In this document: piece after piece, positions 1 to 9,308 of the stretch | Numbering within the stretch: position 1 is the first letter of the stretch | Layout: each line of letters begins with the position of its first letter | DNA from: Azolla caroliniana | Taxonomy: Eukaryota; Polypodiophyta | Reading direction: 5' to 3' | NCBI GenBank assembly: GCA_043228905.1 | Contig: JBHGNT010000008.1 | Span: 8,680,001 to 8,744,000 of the forward strand | Length of the DNA: 64,000 nt | The notes under the pieces: model-generated | Database searches by the model: none | What the model was told of the DNA's origin: nothing | What the model saw: the letters and a program-made list of their open reading frames with translations, nothing else | Made by a program: the position numbers and the translations under genes

Positions 1-186
1 TTCTCTGTATAGTGTTGGTTTGGAGTCTTGTACTCCCGTGGTTTTTCCCGTACAGGGTTTTCCACGTTAATCCCTGTGTGTTCGCGTTTTGTTTCTCTTT
101 GTGGTTCCTATTTTCTGCTGCATTGATTCGCGCTTACTCGGTTGTGGCCGAGAGAAGAAGGAGAATCGAAGCGTCGATTCCTAACA
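1..186 (+). repeat. 5' LTR of copia A, truncated by the window edge
   Basis: The sequence is identical to 4735-4920 and ends in CTAACA, three bases before the primer-binding site. Only the R/U5-side end of the LTR is present. Confidence 0.93.
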
Positions 187-189
187 AAC

Positions 190-201
190 TGGTATCAGAG
201 C
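190..201 (+). promoter_or_regulatory. Primer-binding site of copia A (initiator tRNA-Met type)
   Basis: TGGTATCAGAGC lies three bases after the LTR end. This is the usual plant copia PBS, complementary to the 3' end of initiator tRNA-Met, and it primes minus-strand DNA synthesis. Confidence 0.9.
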
Positions 202-216
202 GGGTTGCTGCAGAAA

Positions 217-3200
217 ATGGAAGGCGGCGGCAGCGGGCAGCCGGGGATGATGGTGCTGACTGCGCAGAATTACGCCGACTGGAAGATCAAGATGGAGGAT
301 CTTCTGATTGTTCGGGACCTGTATGAACCGATTGACAGGTCAGAAATACCGAAGGGGGTACTTGAGTCGGAGTGGAAGCTCCTGAACCGGAAAGCCGTAG
401 CGACGATCCGACAATATGTCGATGTAAGCGTCCTACAACATGTGGCGAACGACACCAACGCATATGAGATGTGGAAGAAGCTGTCGGGCCTCTATGAGAG
501 GAAGAATGCATTGAACCGGACCTCCCTGATGAGGAAGATAGTGAATCTCAAGTACTGGGACGGCGAGAGTATGGTGGAACACGTAAGCACGTTCATGGGA
601 TTCGTGAATCAGCTTGCGGCGATCAAGTTCCCGTTGGAGGATGCAATGCAAGCCATCATCCTGATGTGTACTTTGCCGGAGAGCTGGGAGAACTTGGTGG
701 TGACTCTCAGCACCTCCTGTACCGAAGATAACTTGTCCTTACAAACGGTAAAGACAAGTATTTTGAACGAAGAAGCGCGTCGGAGAGATAAAGAACCGGC
801 CTCCGACTCGAAGGCGCTGCTTACCGAATCGGATCGGGGAAGACAATGGAACCGGAGTCCGCAAAGACGGGAGAAGTCGGGGACCCGGTCGCAGTCAAGA
901 GGAAGGCCCACATGCTTCCACTGTGGGAAGCCGGGGCACTTCCGAAAGAATTGTCGGCATTACCGAAAAGACAACGGAGCCGACGACACCGATTCGAAGA
1001 AGTCACCGGAGAGAAACGGTGCATACCGGGGAGCCACGGACCGGAGAGGTTCGGATCGGCGAGGACAGGACAGGAAAGGAATGACGGCACTCGCGGCAAG
1101 TGAGGAAGAAATCATGGTCATCACCGAAGAAGGTGAACTAAACATTGCCGGCGATGAGACGACCTGGGTGGTCGATTCCGGAGCATCATTCCACCTGACC
1201 CCGGAGAGAAGATACTTCTCATCCTACACAGCCGGTGAGCACGGCTGTGTTCGGATGGGAAACGAAGGTACGTGCCGGATTGCCGGCATAGGAGACGTGT
1301 GGTTGACAACCCCGACCGGATGCAAAATGCTGCTGAAGAATGTCCGACACGTTCCGGAGGTTCGATTGAACCTGATTTCGGCCGGGAGGCTAGACGATGA
1401 AGGCTACACAGGTAGCATCCGGAACGGCGTAATGAAGTTCAGCAAGGGGAGCCTGATAGTGGCTCGGGCCCGGAAAGACAACACACTGTACCTGATGAAT
1501 GCCCGGTTATGTCCGGAAGAGCTGAATGTGGCAGCCGACACTGCCAGTGAGCTGTGGCACAAAAGACTGTGTCACATGAGTGAGAAGGGGATGAAGAGGC
1601 TTGCAGAAGACAACCTTATTCCAGTGAAGCATGTGCACCTGGAGAAGTGCACCGATTGCCTGGCCGGTAAGCAGAACCGAACCTCCTTCCACTCAAGGCC
1701 ACCGACGAGACGTAGCGCACCATTGGAGTTGGTGCACACCGATGTGTGTCAAGTAGAAACGAAGTCACATGGCGGAGCCCTGTACTTCGTAACATTCATA
1801 GATGATCATAGCCGAAGACTGTGGACGGCACCGATGAAGACAAAGGACCAAGTGTTGTCCGTTTTCAAAGAACTCCACGCGAGAGTTGAAAGGGAATCCG
1901 GCAAGAAGCTGAAAGCGATACGAGCGGATAACGGAGGGGAATACCGGGGACAGTTCCAGGAGTACTGTCGCTCGAAGGGAATCCGGCTCGAGTTTACTGT
2001 GCCGAAGACGCCGGAACTGAACGGGCTGGCCGAGAGGATGAACCGGACCATAATGGAGAGGGTCCGGAGTATGCTGGCGCATGCGAAATTACCCAAGGGG
2101 TTTTGGGCTGAGGCAATGTCGACAGCGACATATGTGATAAACCGATCACCCTCAGTACCTTTAGACGGAGACACGCCGCAGAGAGTGTGGACCGGTAGGG
2201 AAGTATCCTACCGGCATCTGAAGGTGTTCGGGTGTCTCGCATACGTGCATGTGGCAAAGGACCGGAGAGGAAAGCTAGATCCAAAGACCCGGCCATGCAT
2301 ATTCCTCGGTTACGGCGACGACGAGTTCGGCTACCGAGTATGGGACCCGGTCGACAAGAAGATATTCAGGAGTCGAGACATCATCTTCATGGAGGACAAG
2401 ACACTCGCCGACTGGGAGTCGGAGAAGAAGATGAAGAGCTCCAAGTCGACCGGTGAGGATCAACTCTATGAGGAGCAGTCCCGACCGGCAAGGGACCGGT
2501 TAACACTCGAAGATCCGGCCGAAGACGGTGAAGAAACAGAACCGGCTGAAGAAGATGAAAATGATACCGGAACCGGCCCCGATCCCGAAATGGATTCGGA
2601 TGAAGAAGAAGAATCGGAAGAACCGGCTACCGAAGCTCCCGAACGGAGATATCCTCTAAGAGAGAGGAGGGCCCCCCGGAGATTTCCGGATCCAGAGCAC
2701 GTGCTGCTAACCGACGAGGGGGAGCCGGAGAGTTTTGAAGAAGCAAAACATGACACCCAAAGCCGCAGGTGGTTGAGTGCCATGCAGGACGAGATGGATT
2801 CCCTGCATGAGAACCACACATATGAACTTGTGGAGTTGCCGAAAGGAAAGCGGGCACTTCGAAACAAGTGGGTGTTCAAGCTGAAACCGGGAGATGCCGG
2901 AAACCCCCCGAGATACAAGGCCAGAATCGTGGTGAAGGGGTTTCAGCAAAAGAAGGGCGTCGACTTCGACGAGATATTTGCCCCGGTAGTGAAGATGACC
3001 TCCATCCGGACGGTGCTGAGCATAGCGGCAAGCATGGACCTCGAGGTAGAACAGATGGACGTGAAGACGGCATTCCTTCACGGTGACCTCGAAGAAGAGA
3101 TCTACATGCAGCAACCGGAAGGATTCGAGAAGAAAGGGAAGGAGCACCTGGTATGCCGGTTGAAGAAGAGCCTTTACGGACTGAAGCAGGCTCCCCGGCA

Positions 3201-4293
3201 ATGGTACCGGAAGTTCGACTCCTTCATGACCGACGAAGGGTACCTCAAAACGCAGTCCGACCACTGCGTGTTTGTGAAGAAGTTCGAAGGAGGAGACTTT
3301 CTAATACTCCTCCTGTACGTGGACGACATGTTGATCGTCGGACGGGACCAGGTCAAGATACGGATGCTGAAGAAGGCTCTTCACCGAACCTTCTCAATGA
3401 AGGACTTGGGTCCGGCGAGACAAATACTAGGGATGCACATCATCCGGGACCGGAACAAGAAGCAGTTGTGGCTGTCACAGGAGAAGTACGTGACAAAGGT
3501 ACTTAAACGGTTCAACATGTCGGAAGCAAGACCGGTCGGATCGACCCTCCCGGCAAACTGCAAGCTGTCCAGCAAGCAAAGTCCCAAGACAAAGGCTGAA
3601 AAGGAGGATATGATGAAAGTGCCGTATGCCTCAGCCGTCGGGAGCTTGATGTACGCCATGGTGTGTACGAGACCGGACATCGGATATGCAGTCGGAGTGG
3701 TGAGCCGGTACATGAGCAATCCCGGCAAAGAGCATTGGAACGCGGCCAAGTGGATACTCCGATACCTGAAGGGCACGGCAAACGTGTGCCTCCGATTCGG
3801 CTCCGGTAAGCCCGAACTCGACGGCTTCACCGATTCGGATATGTCGGCTGATGCAGATACCAGCCGGTCCACATCAGGGTATGTGATGACGTATGCAGGG
3901 GGAGCCGTTTCGTGGCAGTCGAGGCTGCAGAAGACGGTTGCGTTGTCGACCACGGAGGCGGAGTACATGGCGGCTGTTGAAGCCGGCAAGGAAATAATAT
4001 GGATGAAGGACTTCATTAGAGAGCTCGGTATCCGGCAGGAGGAGTACCGACTCTACTGCGACAGTCAGAGTGCAATCCACCTTGCGAAGAACGCGGCCTA
4101 TCACTCCCGGACGAAGCACATCCAGCGAAGATATCACTGGATCCGGGAAAGGATAGAAGACAAGGAGTTCGTGCTGACGAAGATCCACACGGACGAGAAC
4201 GGGTCGGATATGCTGACCAAGGTGCTCACACCCGACAAACTGGACGCATGCCGGAAGAGGATCGGATTGGAAAGACATCCCATGCCGAAGTGA
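217..4293 (+). CDS. gag-pol: Gag-Pol polyprotein of copia A, intact
   Basis: About 1358 residues in a single frame with no stop. I start at ATG 217, the first ATG after the PBS; the frame is open further upstream, but that part lies in the LTR. Domains in order: UBN2-type Gag (about 1-210), zinc knuckle CFHCGKPGHFRKNC (about 255), aspartic protease with DSGASFHLT (about 320), GAG-pre-integrase (LWHKRLCHM), DDE integrase with HTDV, ADNGGEY and a downstream catalytic Glu, copia reverse transcriptase with YVDDML, and RNase H ending near the C-terminus. The domain order and length are those of plant Ty1/copia. The protein packages element RNA and makes and integrates its cDNA. No key residue is missing, unlike in relatives D and F. 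Confidence 0.94.
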   Translation: MEGGGSGQPGMMVLTAQNYADWKIKMEDLLIVRDLYEPIDRSEIPKGVLESEWKLLNRKAVATIRQYVDVSVLQHVANDTNAYEMWKKLSGLYERKNALNRTSLMRKIVNLKYWDGESMVEHVSTFMGFVNQLAAIKFPLEDAMQAIILMCTLPESWENLVVTLSTSCTEDNLSLQTVKTSILNEEARRRDKEPASDSKALLTESDRGRQWNRSPQRREKSGTRSQSRGRPTCFHCGKPGHFRKNCRHYRKDNGADDTDSKKSPERNGAYRGATDRRGSDRRGQDRKGMTALAASEEEIMVITEEGELNIAGDETTWVVDSGASFHLTPERRYFSSYTAGEHGCVRMGNEGTCRIAGIGDVWLTTPTGCKMLLKNVRHVPEVRLNLISAGRLDDEGYTGSIRNGVMKFSKGSLIVARARKDNTLYLMNARLCPEELNVAADTASELWHKRLCHMSEKGMKRLAEDNLIPVKHVHLEKCTDCLAGKQNRTSFHSRPPTRRSAPLELVHTDVCQVETKSHGGALYFVTFIDDHSRRLWTAPMKTKDQVLSVFKELHARVERESGKKLKAIRADNGGEYRGQFQEYCRSKGIRLEFTVPKTPELNGLAERMNRTIMERVRSMLAHAKLPKGFWAEAMSTATYVINRSPSVPLDGDTPQRVWTGREVSYRHLKVFGCLAYVHVAKDRRGKLDPKTRPCIFLGYGDDEFGYRVWDPVDKKIFRSRDIIFMEDKTLADWESEKKMKSSKSTGEDQLYEEQSRPARDRLTLEDPAEDGEETEPAEEDENDTGTGPDPEMDSDEEEESEEPATEAPERRYPLRERRAPRRFPDPEHVLLTDEGEPESFEEAKHDTQSRRWLSAMQDEMDSLHENHTYELVELPKGKRALRNKWVFKLKPGDAGNPPRYKARIVVKGFQQKKGVDFDEIFAPVVKMTSIRTVLSIAASMDLEVEQMDVKTAFLHGDLEEEIYMQQPEGFEKKGKEHLVCRLKKSLYGLKQAPRQWYRKFDSFMTDEGYLKTQSDHCVFVKKFEGGDFLILLLYVDDMLIVGRDQVKIRMLKKALHRTFSMKDLGPARQILGMHIIRDRNKKQLWLSQEKYVTKVLKRFNMSEARPVGSTLPANCKLSSKQSPKTKAEKEDMMKVPYASAVGSLMYAMVCTRPDIGYAVGVVSRYMSNPGKEHWNAAKWILRYLKGTANVCLRFGSGKPELDGFTDSDMSADADTSRSTSGYVMTYAGGAVSWQSRLQKTVALSTTEAEYMAAVEAGKEIIWMKDFIRELGIRQEEYRLYCDSQSAIHLAKNAAYHSRTKHIQRRYHWIRERIEDKEFVLTKIHTDENGSDMLTKVLTPDKLDACRKRIGLERHPMPK

Positions 4294-4303
4294 AGGGGGA
4301 GTT
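4294..4303 (+). promoter_or_regulatory. Polypurine tract of copia A
   Basis: AGGGGGAG follows the stop codon directly and abuts the 3' LTR. It is the expected plus-strand primer for reverse transcription. Confidence 0.8.
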
Positions 4304-4920
4304 TGTTGGGATTACGGTCCCTTCGGATGGGATGGTCGGATATCGGAGATGAATACCGACCAGCCCGGTTTCGGTTTCGGAACCGGATGATGAAGACCCC
4401 GACTTCGGAGTCGGATGACGAATGTACCCGAAGAAGAGATCCGGATGCAGGGACATATCCGTGAATATGTTTGCTAAGGGCCCCCTGAGGCTATAGTTGT
4501 AAATAGCCCCAAAGTCATATATGTATAAATATGACTTAGGGCAAACAGTTTTACTGTTGCTTCTCATTTTCTTGTTTTTCCACTCAAGAGGAGTGAAGAG
4601 AGAGCAGCCGTGAGAGAGAGAGAGAGAGAGATAGAGCGCGAGAGAGGAAGAGGTAGACGCCTCTCTGTATTTCCGCCGTCTGTGGCGAGGATAGCGAGCT
4701 CAAGGTCGTCGCCTTGTAGCTCGCCATTGTATACTTCTCTGTATAGTGTTGGTTTGGAGTCTTGTACTCCCGTGGTTTTTCCCGTACAGGGTTTTCCACG
4801 TTAATCCCTGTGTGTTCGCGTTTTGTTTCTCTTTGTGGTTCCTATTTTCTGCTGCATTGATTCGCGCTTACTCGGTTGTGGCCGAGAGAAGAAGGAGAAT
4901 CGAAGCGTCGATTCCTAACA
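4304..4920 (+). repeat. 3' LTR of copia A (617 bp)
   Basis: The LTR starts TGTTGGG and ends CTAACA, so it has TG...CA ends. A TATA-like TATAAAT at 4524-4530 probably marks the promoter, and a GA microsatellite lies at about 4612-4634. The flank after 4920 (CAAGG) would be the target duplication, but the left copy is outside the window. Confidence 0.9.
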
Positions 4921-5794
4921 CAAGGAACCTTCGAACCTCCGTTTGGTTTTCGCATTCTTCTTTCATGTCTTGGATTGTGTTCACTTTGGATGGCGAGGGC
5001 TTTCGGCCGTATGCTCCACACAAGTGACCTATCACCATGATCTCCGGTTGCCCGAATGCGGATTTTTCTCCCGAAAATGTCAAATTCGCATCTTCGAGCC
5101 TTTGAAGCACCTTCTCGCAATCTTTCATATGATCCGCAACGAACTTTCTACAACCTTCCTTATCTTTTGATTCATCTTTCTCCTCATCTGAACATCCTTT
5201 TATCGGAATATCATCCAAGAATGGCATCGTGATGTCCGGAATGCAATCCTTCAAGACTTTATTCATGGCATTCACCATATGAGCCACCGAGTTCGTTGCG
5301 CCTTGGGGTAAGGTACACATCCGCACAAGCCCGAGCGGAGTCCTCATGGTTGTAATGTCCCGACTGTCGATCGCCAATTGGAATTGGTCATATCCGGAGT
5401 AGAGATCGCCAATGGAGTAGATGGACCGGCCCGCAAACGCTTCGGCAAATTCGTCCACGCTCGGACCGATTCCGGCATTTCGAATTGTCACCTTGTTGAC
5501 GGGTTGAAGATCTTGGATGAATCGCAATGATCCATTCTTCTTCGGCACCGTGAACCACCTATTGGAATAAGGAGCATTCGACGGTTCTAGAATTCCCATA
5601 CTCACCTTCTCCTTTAAGAGCTCGATCAGCTTCGGAAGGTGTGCTCTCGGAACCGGTATCGGTTTCAAGTTCCAAGGCACATGAGGCACCGTGAAGATCA
5701 CCCTCGGCTCTATAACCTTTGGGTCGGCGCATCCGATTTCTCGTGGGAAGAATGCGAAAGCCTTCCCATGTCTCTCAAGCATATCGCGAAACAT
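4921..5794 (-). pseudogene. Gypsy B1 reverse transcriptase, 3' truncated
   Basis: An open stretch of about 290 codons carries RT motifs: the finger region with WFTVPKKNGSLRF, DLQPVNKVTIRN, the palm with DLYSGYDQFQL, LPQGATNS, and a catalytic FLDD in place of the usual YxDD. It is preceded in the same frame by a TGA at 5795-5797 and ends abruptly where copia A begins. The protein would have copied element RNA into DNA. The FLDD variant and the FAEAFAGRSIYS segment differ from the other gypsy elements in this window (H and J, YLDD). Confidence 0.85.
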
Positions 5795-6381
5795 TCACTC
5801 CTCTTTAGGGAGAAGGAAATCCTCCTTTCCAACTCGTAGCTTCCCCTTCTTCTCTTTGGTGAAGTCATGACCTATCTTCTTCGGATCTCTTAAGCTTGGA
5901 TCGTTAGCGACTTCCTTCATCTTTTGCCAGCTATCTTCCGGTAGCGGAACCGCAACTGGCTTGATCTTCTTATCCACCGTTTTATATTTCGTGTTGATGT
6001 CAGCTTCCTTCATCGAGATGCCACGACAGTATTCATCGATGATAGCGTACATGTTGACGGAGTTAACCGAAATCGCGCGTTGGTTGTGAAGATAGCTCAA
6101 GTCCACGACGTCCTCGATTTCGCCGATGGTGTCATTAAATGAGGCTTCTTCCATAATATGAGTCATGAACTCTCCTTCTTCTATTATATTCTCTTCTTTC
6201 AGCATCTTCTCGAATTCTTGTATCCGGCGCTTGTGCTTCTTGTCGGGTAGTACTAGTTTACATGCGCCACTAGGTGTGACACATGTTGCTTCTCCTTGCA
6301 ATCCACGCACTCTTCTTTCTTGTGGGGTCTTGTGATTTCTCGGACTATTTGTGCCCCATGCTTCAATAGTCCGCTCTAAAA
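5795..6381 (-). pseudogene. Gypsy B1 pol N-terminal linker between protease and RT
   Basis: The RT frame stays open upstream of the TGA at 5795 for about 195 codons, back to the TTTTTAG junction near 6380. It includes KYKTVDKKIKPVAVPLP before the RT. Copy B2 has the matching segment (KYKTVDRKVRPVVAPLP), so the stretch is real coding sequence with no domain I can name. It lies in the -1 frame relative to gag-protease. Confidence 0.7.
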
Positions 6382-6384
6382 ATC
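6376..6384 (-). other. Candidate -1 frameshift site between protease and pol (B1)
   Basis: The minus strand reads GAT TTT TAG in the gag-protease frame. The pol frame is open through the same bases one nucleotide back (TTT TTA GAG). The five-T run would let the Phe tRNA re-pair on TTT after slipping by -1. Exactly the same bases occur at the same place in copy B2 (12163-12171). Confidence 0.5.
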
Positions 6385-7725
6385 CGAGGATTCGCCTCCG
6401 AGACTATCTCGATTCCTTTCATGATTGGCTCTCACCGTTAGGAATTGGACTGATCTTTGGTTGTCAAGACTCTTTATTCGTGCGAAGGCTGCTCCATTAT
6501 CAAACACTCTGGTCTCCATCCGAGATGATGTGATATAAGGTTGCCCTAGGATGACAGGATGTGACGCCGATTCTTGTACGAAGAAGTGTTGATCCATCTC
6601 CACATCCCCGATCGTGACTTTGACATTGGGACAAGCTCCGTACAAGTCCTCCGTAGACTTTGTTGCCACGTGAATCTTCCATCCATGGTTTGTATTGATT
6701 GGCCATCTTCCCTTTTTGTAGAAGTCGGTTGACATGAGGTTGATCTCCGAGCCGTGGTCGATCAAGGCTACGACGGTCTCTTTCTTCTCCCCGATCTTCA
6801 CCGGCGTCTCCGTTGTCGCTCGTGCCCAATGAGGTCGAGTGTAGTGGTTGTCCACCATATCTTCATCGATTTCGTCTCTTGCCATTGTTATGGCATTCGT
6901 TTTTGCTTTCTGCGGCTTCTCTTCTTCCTCGTCCGATTGTTGTCTCTTTCTCTTTACAAGGTCCACGATCGTGTCATGGAACTTCTTCTTCGTAATGCCA
7001 AGCAATTCCCTCAAGGATAGAGTTACGTGGCTATCAAGAACTCGTTCTTCGAGAATCTTCTTTAGGTCCATCGTCTGCTCTATGTCCGACCTTAGCTTAT
7101 AAGTAGGTATGGTCCTTGTCCTCCGAGCGGGGTCTTCGACACCAACCTTCACGGGCCGAACCGTTTCTTCAACTCGTATGCTCGGCTCCCCTTTTCGGCT
7201 TGATTCTCGTTCCTCCATTTGTAAAGGTCGACTCATCTCCGCATCGTCCTTCTTTTTCGCGTTCCTTGTTTCATGTCTTTTTGATGGCCCTTGCTCATCT
7301 ATTCTCTTTCTCTTTTCGTCGACAAACACCTCGTGGTTGTCGCACATCACCTCTGCGAGTATGGTGTTGTCGTCCACCGGATCCGACCACCCGGTTATGC
7401 TTTGCACGCTTCGGTTCGCAAGCTCTACCTCGTTCGATGTGATTTTTCTCTTCTTCTCATATTCGAGAACGGAAGTCCAAAACTTTGCTCCCGCTCTAAC
7501 AATTTCAGTCTTGTCTTTCCCGACTCTTATTCCGGCCGACGCAGCATAGTGCATCGCATCCACATGAGTCGCATCGGCATCCTCCATAGATCTCTTCATT
7601 CCTCCTCTTCCGAAATTCACCCGTAGGGGTCTTCTAGTCTCGCTTGAGCAGATCATGTTGTCCTCTATGTATACGATATTTTGTCGAATCGCCTCTCGAA
7701 GGCTCGCACAATCCCTTCTCATGTG
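6376..7725 (-). pseudogene. Gypsy B1 protease region
   Basis: About 450 codons. The N-terminal half is charged and low in recognisable domains (LRELLGITKKKFHDTIVDLV is conserved in B2). The C-terminal third is a retropepsin-like domain with ALIDHGSEINLMS in place of the usual D-T/S-G, followed by HPVILGQPYI, a typical retropepsin beta-strand motif. It ends in TAG at the candidate frameshift site. The DHG triad is shared in altered form by B2 (DYG), so it may be a lineage trait and not damage. Confidence 0.75.
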
Positions 7726-8574
7726 CTACATGCTATCGCACCACACGCATCTAAAGGGTTCTTTTCCTTTAGGGCCCCGACGATTCATGTTGGCTAGAGT
7801 GACCTTCTCGAACTTCTTCGTTAGCTCTTCAATGATGTCGTCATCAATCTTCTTTTCTTCCACGTTACTTTGTCTTGGCAGCTCAGCTACTTTCGGCGGT
7901 CTTACTTTCTCCGTGGTAGTCGGTCCCGTCAAGTCGGTGTCATCAACCCATTGGCGATGCTTGTCGAGCCTATTGCATGCCCGCTTCACCGCGATCTAGT
8001 TCGCTACGAGCCCATTTTCTTGGGTATCATCTTCGAGAAGAGTCCCCAACTCCCGTCTATCCTTTATGTCCACGGCCTTCAAGAAGTACAAAGTCTTGTC
8101 CTCTTCAAGCAACACTTGGTCCGTATTGGGGAGACGACTAAACATCTGGTCGAATTCGTCGTACACCCTCGAGACGCTCATCTTATTATTCTTCTTCTCT
8201 ATCCACTTCATCAGGGCATGTCGAGTCATCCTCGTTGAGTCTTCAGTCACGAACTCCGCTAGTATCGTTTTCTCGAACTCGGACCATGTTGTCTTTCCTT
8301 CTTGAAGCTCGATGACGCGTCTTTGGATGTTGTTGGCGACAACTCTCTTGAAGCTTGCGATTTGACGTGCCTCGGACACGTCCCTTTGATTCATCTCCCT
8401 CTTATATGCATCAAGGAACTTCGTAACGTTCCTTCCATCGAATTGGCCCTCGAGCTCTACGACACGATCGACAGCCTTCTCCACGCTCGCGTCGTTGTCC
8501 CGAGATCTCATCATTTGCTCGACGATTAGCATCATCCTTTCGAGCTCTCCTGCTTGGTTGCTTGAGGACGCCAT
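7726..8574 (-). pseudogene. Gypsy B1 gag with zinc knuckle
   Basis: From ATG 8574 the frame encodes a Gag-like protein (FDGRNVTKFLDAYKREM, then WSEFEKTILAEF, typical retrotransposon Gag helices). It is interrupted by TAG at 7996-7998 and at 7726-7728. The second stop falls inside a zinc knuckle of form C-x2-C-x4-H-x4-C (CVWCDSM, stop, HMRRDC), which shows that the reading continued there in the ancestor. Gag would form the virus-like particle and bind RNA. Its 3' part is continuous with the protease frame. Confidence 0.78.
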
Positions 8575-8854
8575 CTCCAAGTATTAATCTCGACTTGATC
8601 CTTCCTACCGCCTCTTTCACCTCGGGTTCACCACTTCATTATGTCGTGAAGATCCGTCACTATGCGCGGATCGTGAGGCGGAACCGCCGGGGTTCTGGAC
8701 CAGAAGGATTTAGAGTCGATACAAGATTTGGCGAGAAAGTACTTAAGATAGATTGGGAAAGAGAGAAGTTGAGATTACACGATTGATTTGAAAACGAATT
8801 TCTTCCTCTTAATTTTCATAAAAAAAACTGTGTTTTTTCTCCTCCCCCTTCCCT

Positions 8855-8862
8855 CTTTTATA
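8855..8862 (-). promoter_or_regulatory. TATA box in the B1 LTR-like region
   Basis: TATAAAAG on the minus strand, about 290 bp upstream of the gag ATG, in the orientation of the element. Confidence 0.5.
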
Positions 8863-9035
8863 GATGCTCTCATGCATATGATGCATGTGAGGGTACAAGA
8901 CATGCATAAATTGCATGTTTGCCATTTGGCGCTTAAGTATTACATGTGGTGCATGCTAACCATGTCACTCATTTTAGTTCTCATGTATGAGAATTTACAT
9001 GTAAAAGTACAATGATAGAAATATAATTTCAACTA

Positions 9036-9109
9036 AATAGCATGGCTTAATGGTAAGCCAATTGACTCCTAACTTGGAGGTGCAAGGTTTGAATCCTTAC
9101 TTGCCCTCC
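9036..9109 (+). other. tRNA-like module, antisense to gypsy B1
   Basis: Plus strand: a perfect A-box match TGGCTTAATGG at 9043-9053 with a 5-bp D-stem (GGCTT/AAGCC), a CTCC/GGAG anticodon-like stem, and a B-box GGTTTGAATCC at 9086-9096. The acceptor arm does not pair, so it is not a functional tRNA gene. Similar antisense modules occur at the LTR starts of H and J. Confidence 0.55.
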
Positions 9110-9151
9110 TTGTATATGTAAATATGTATATATATTTATATATTTATTTAT

Positions 9152-9308
9152 CTAGTCGTCGGACGCCTTACTGCCATCCTTGTCCTGTCAAGCTCCGCGA
9201 GATGGTAGGTCCCGTTGTCATTGGCACTCGTCACCACGTAAGGCCCGAACCATCTCCTTGCGAACTTCCGCATTGCCTTGTGCTGGTTATTGAGGTTGCT
9301 ATCATATA
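9152..9308 (-). pseudogene. 3' end of a gypsy pol (integrase C-terminal region), cut by copia C
   Basis: The minus strand encodes about 50 residues including KFARRWFGPYVV and GTYHLAELD, the GPF/Y-like module that ends many gypsy integrases. It is truncated at 9308, where the LTR of copia C begins. It probably belongs to a second element in tandem with B1. Confidence 0.7.

Larger units (their letters stand above)
1..4920 (+). mobile_element. Ty1/copia LTR retrotransposon A, almost complete
   Basis: One continuous gag-pol reading frame lies between two copies of the same LTR. The window opens inside the 5' LTR, so its first part and the left target duplication are not visible. Order: partial LTR, PBS at 190, gag-pol 217-4293, polypurine tract, complete LTR 4304-4920. 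The 186 bases of 5' LTR match the end of the 3' LTR (4735-4920) base for base by eye, which indicates a young insertion. The right flank continues into minus-strand gypsy RT (B1), so A inserted into B1. With every catalytic motif intact, it is the copia here most likely to be autonomous. Confidence 0.93.
8620..9151 (-). repeat. LTR-like promoter region of gypsy B1
   Basis: This non-coding stretch lies between a pol 3' end and a gag start on the same strand, the place of an LTR. It contains TATAAAAG on the minus strand (8855-8862), a purine-rich tract just downstream, and ATGCAT-rich palindromic sequence around 8870-8930. I could not fix the TG and CA ends. An antisense tRNA-like module lies at its upstream end (9036-9109). 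Confidence 0.55.
4921..9308 (-). mobile_element. Decayed Ty3/gypsy element B1 of an unusual lineage
   Basis: On the minus strand, from high to low coordinates, I see a pol 3' end (9308-9152), an LTR-like promoter region (about 9151-8620), gag, protease and RT. RT is cut at 4921 by copia A. A pol end in front of an LTR followed by a new gag suggests two tandem elements sharing an LTR. The protease (DHGSEIN), the RT motif FLDD and the zinc knuckle CVWC... remind me of a gypsy group common in basidiomycete fungi; that is from memory and unverified. The coding region has in-frame stops at 7998, 7728 and 5797, so the copy is dead. Confidence 0.8.

Noticed and set aside
2466-3264. Long minus-strand frames opposite copia A gag-pol (also opposite D, F and H)
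   Set aside because: They mirror the codon pattern of the real plus-strand gene, have no domains, and differ between family members.
9043-9096. Functional tRNA gene at 9043 (and at 29928, 39921)
   Set aside because: A and B boxes are present, but acceptor or D and T stems do not pair properly. I list them as tRNA-like modules only.
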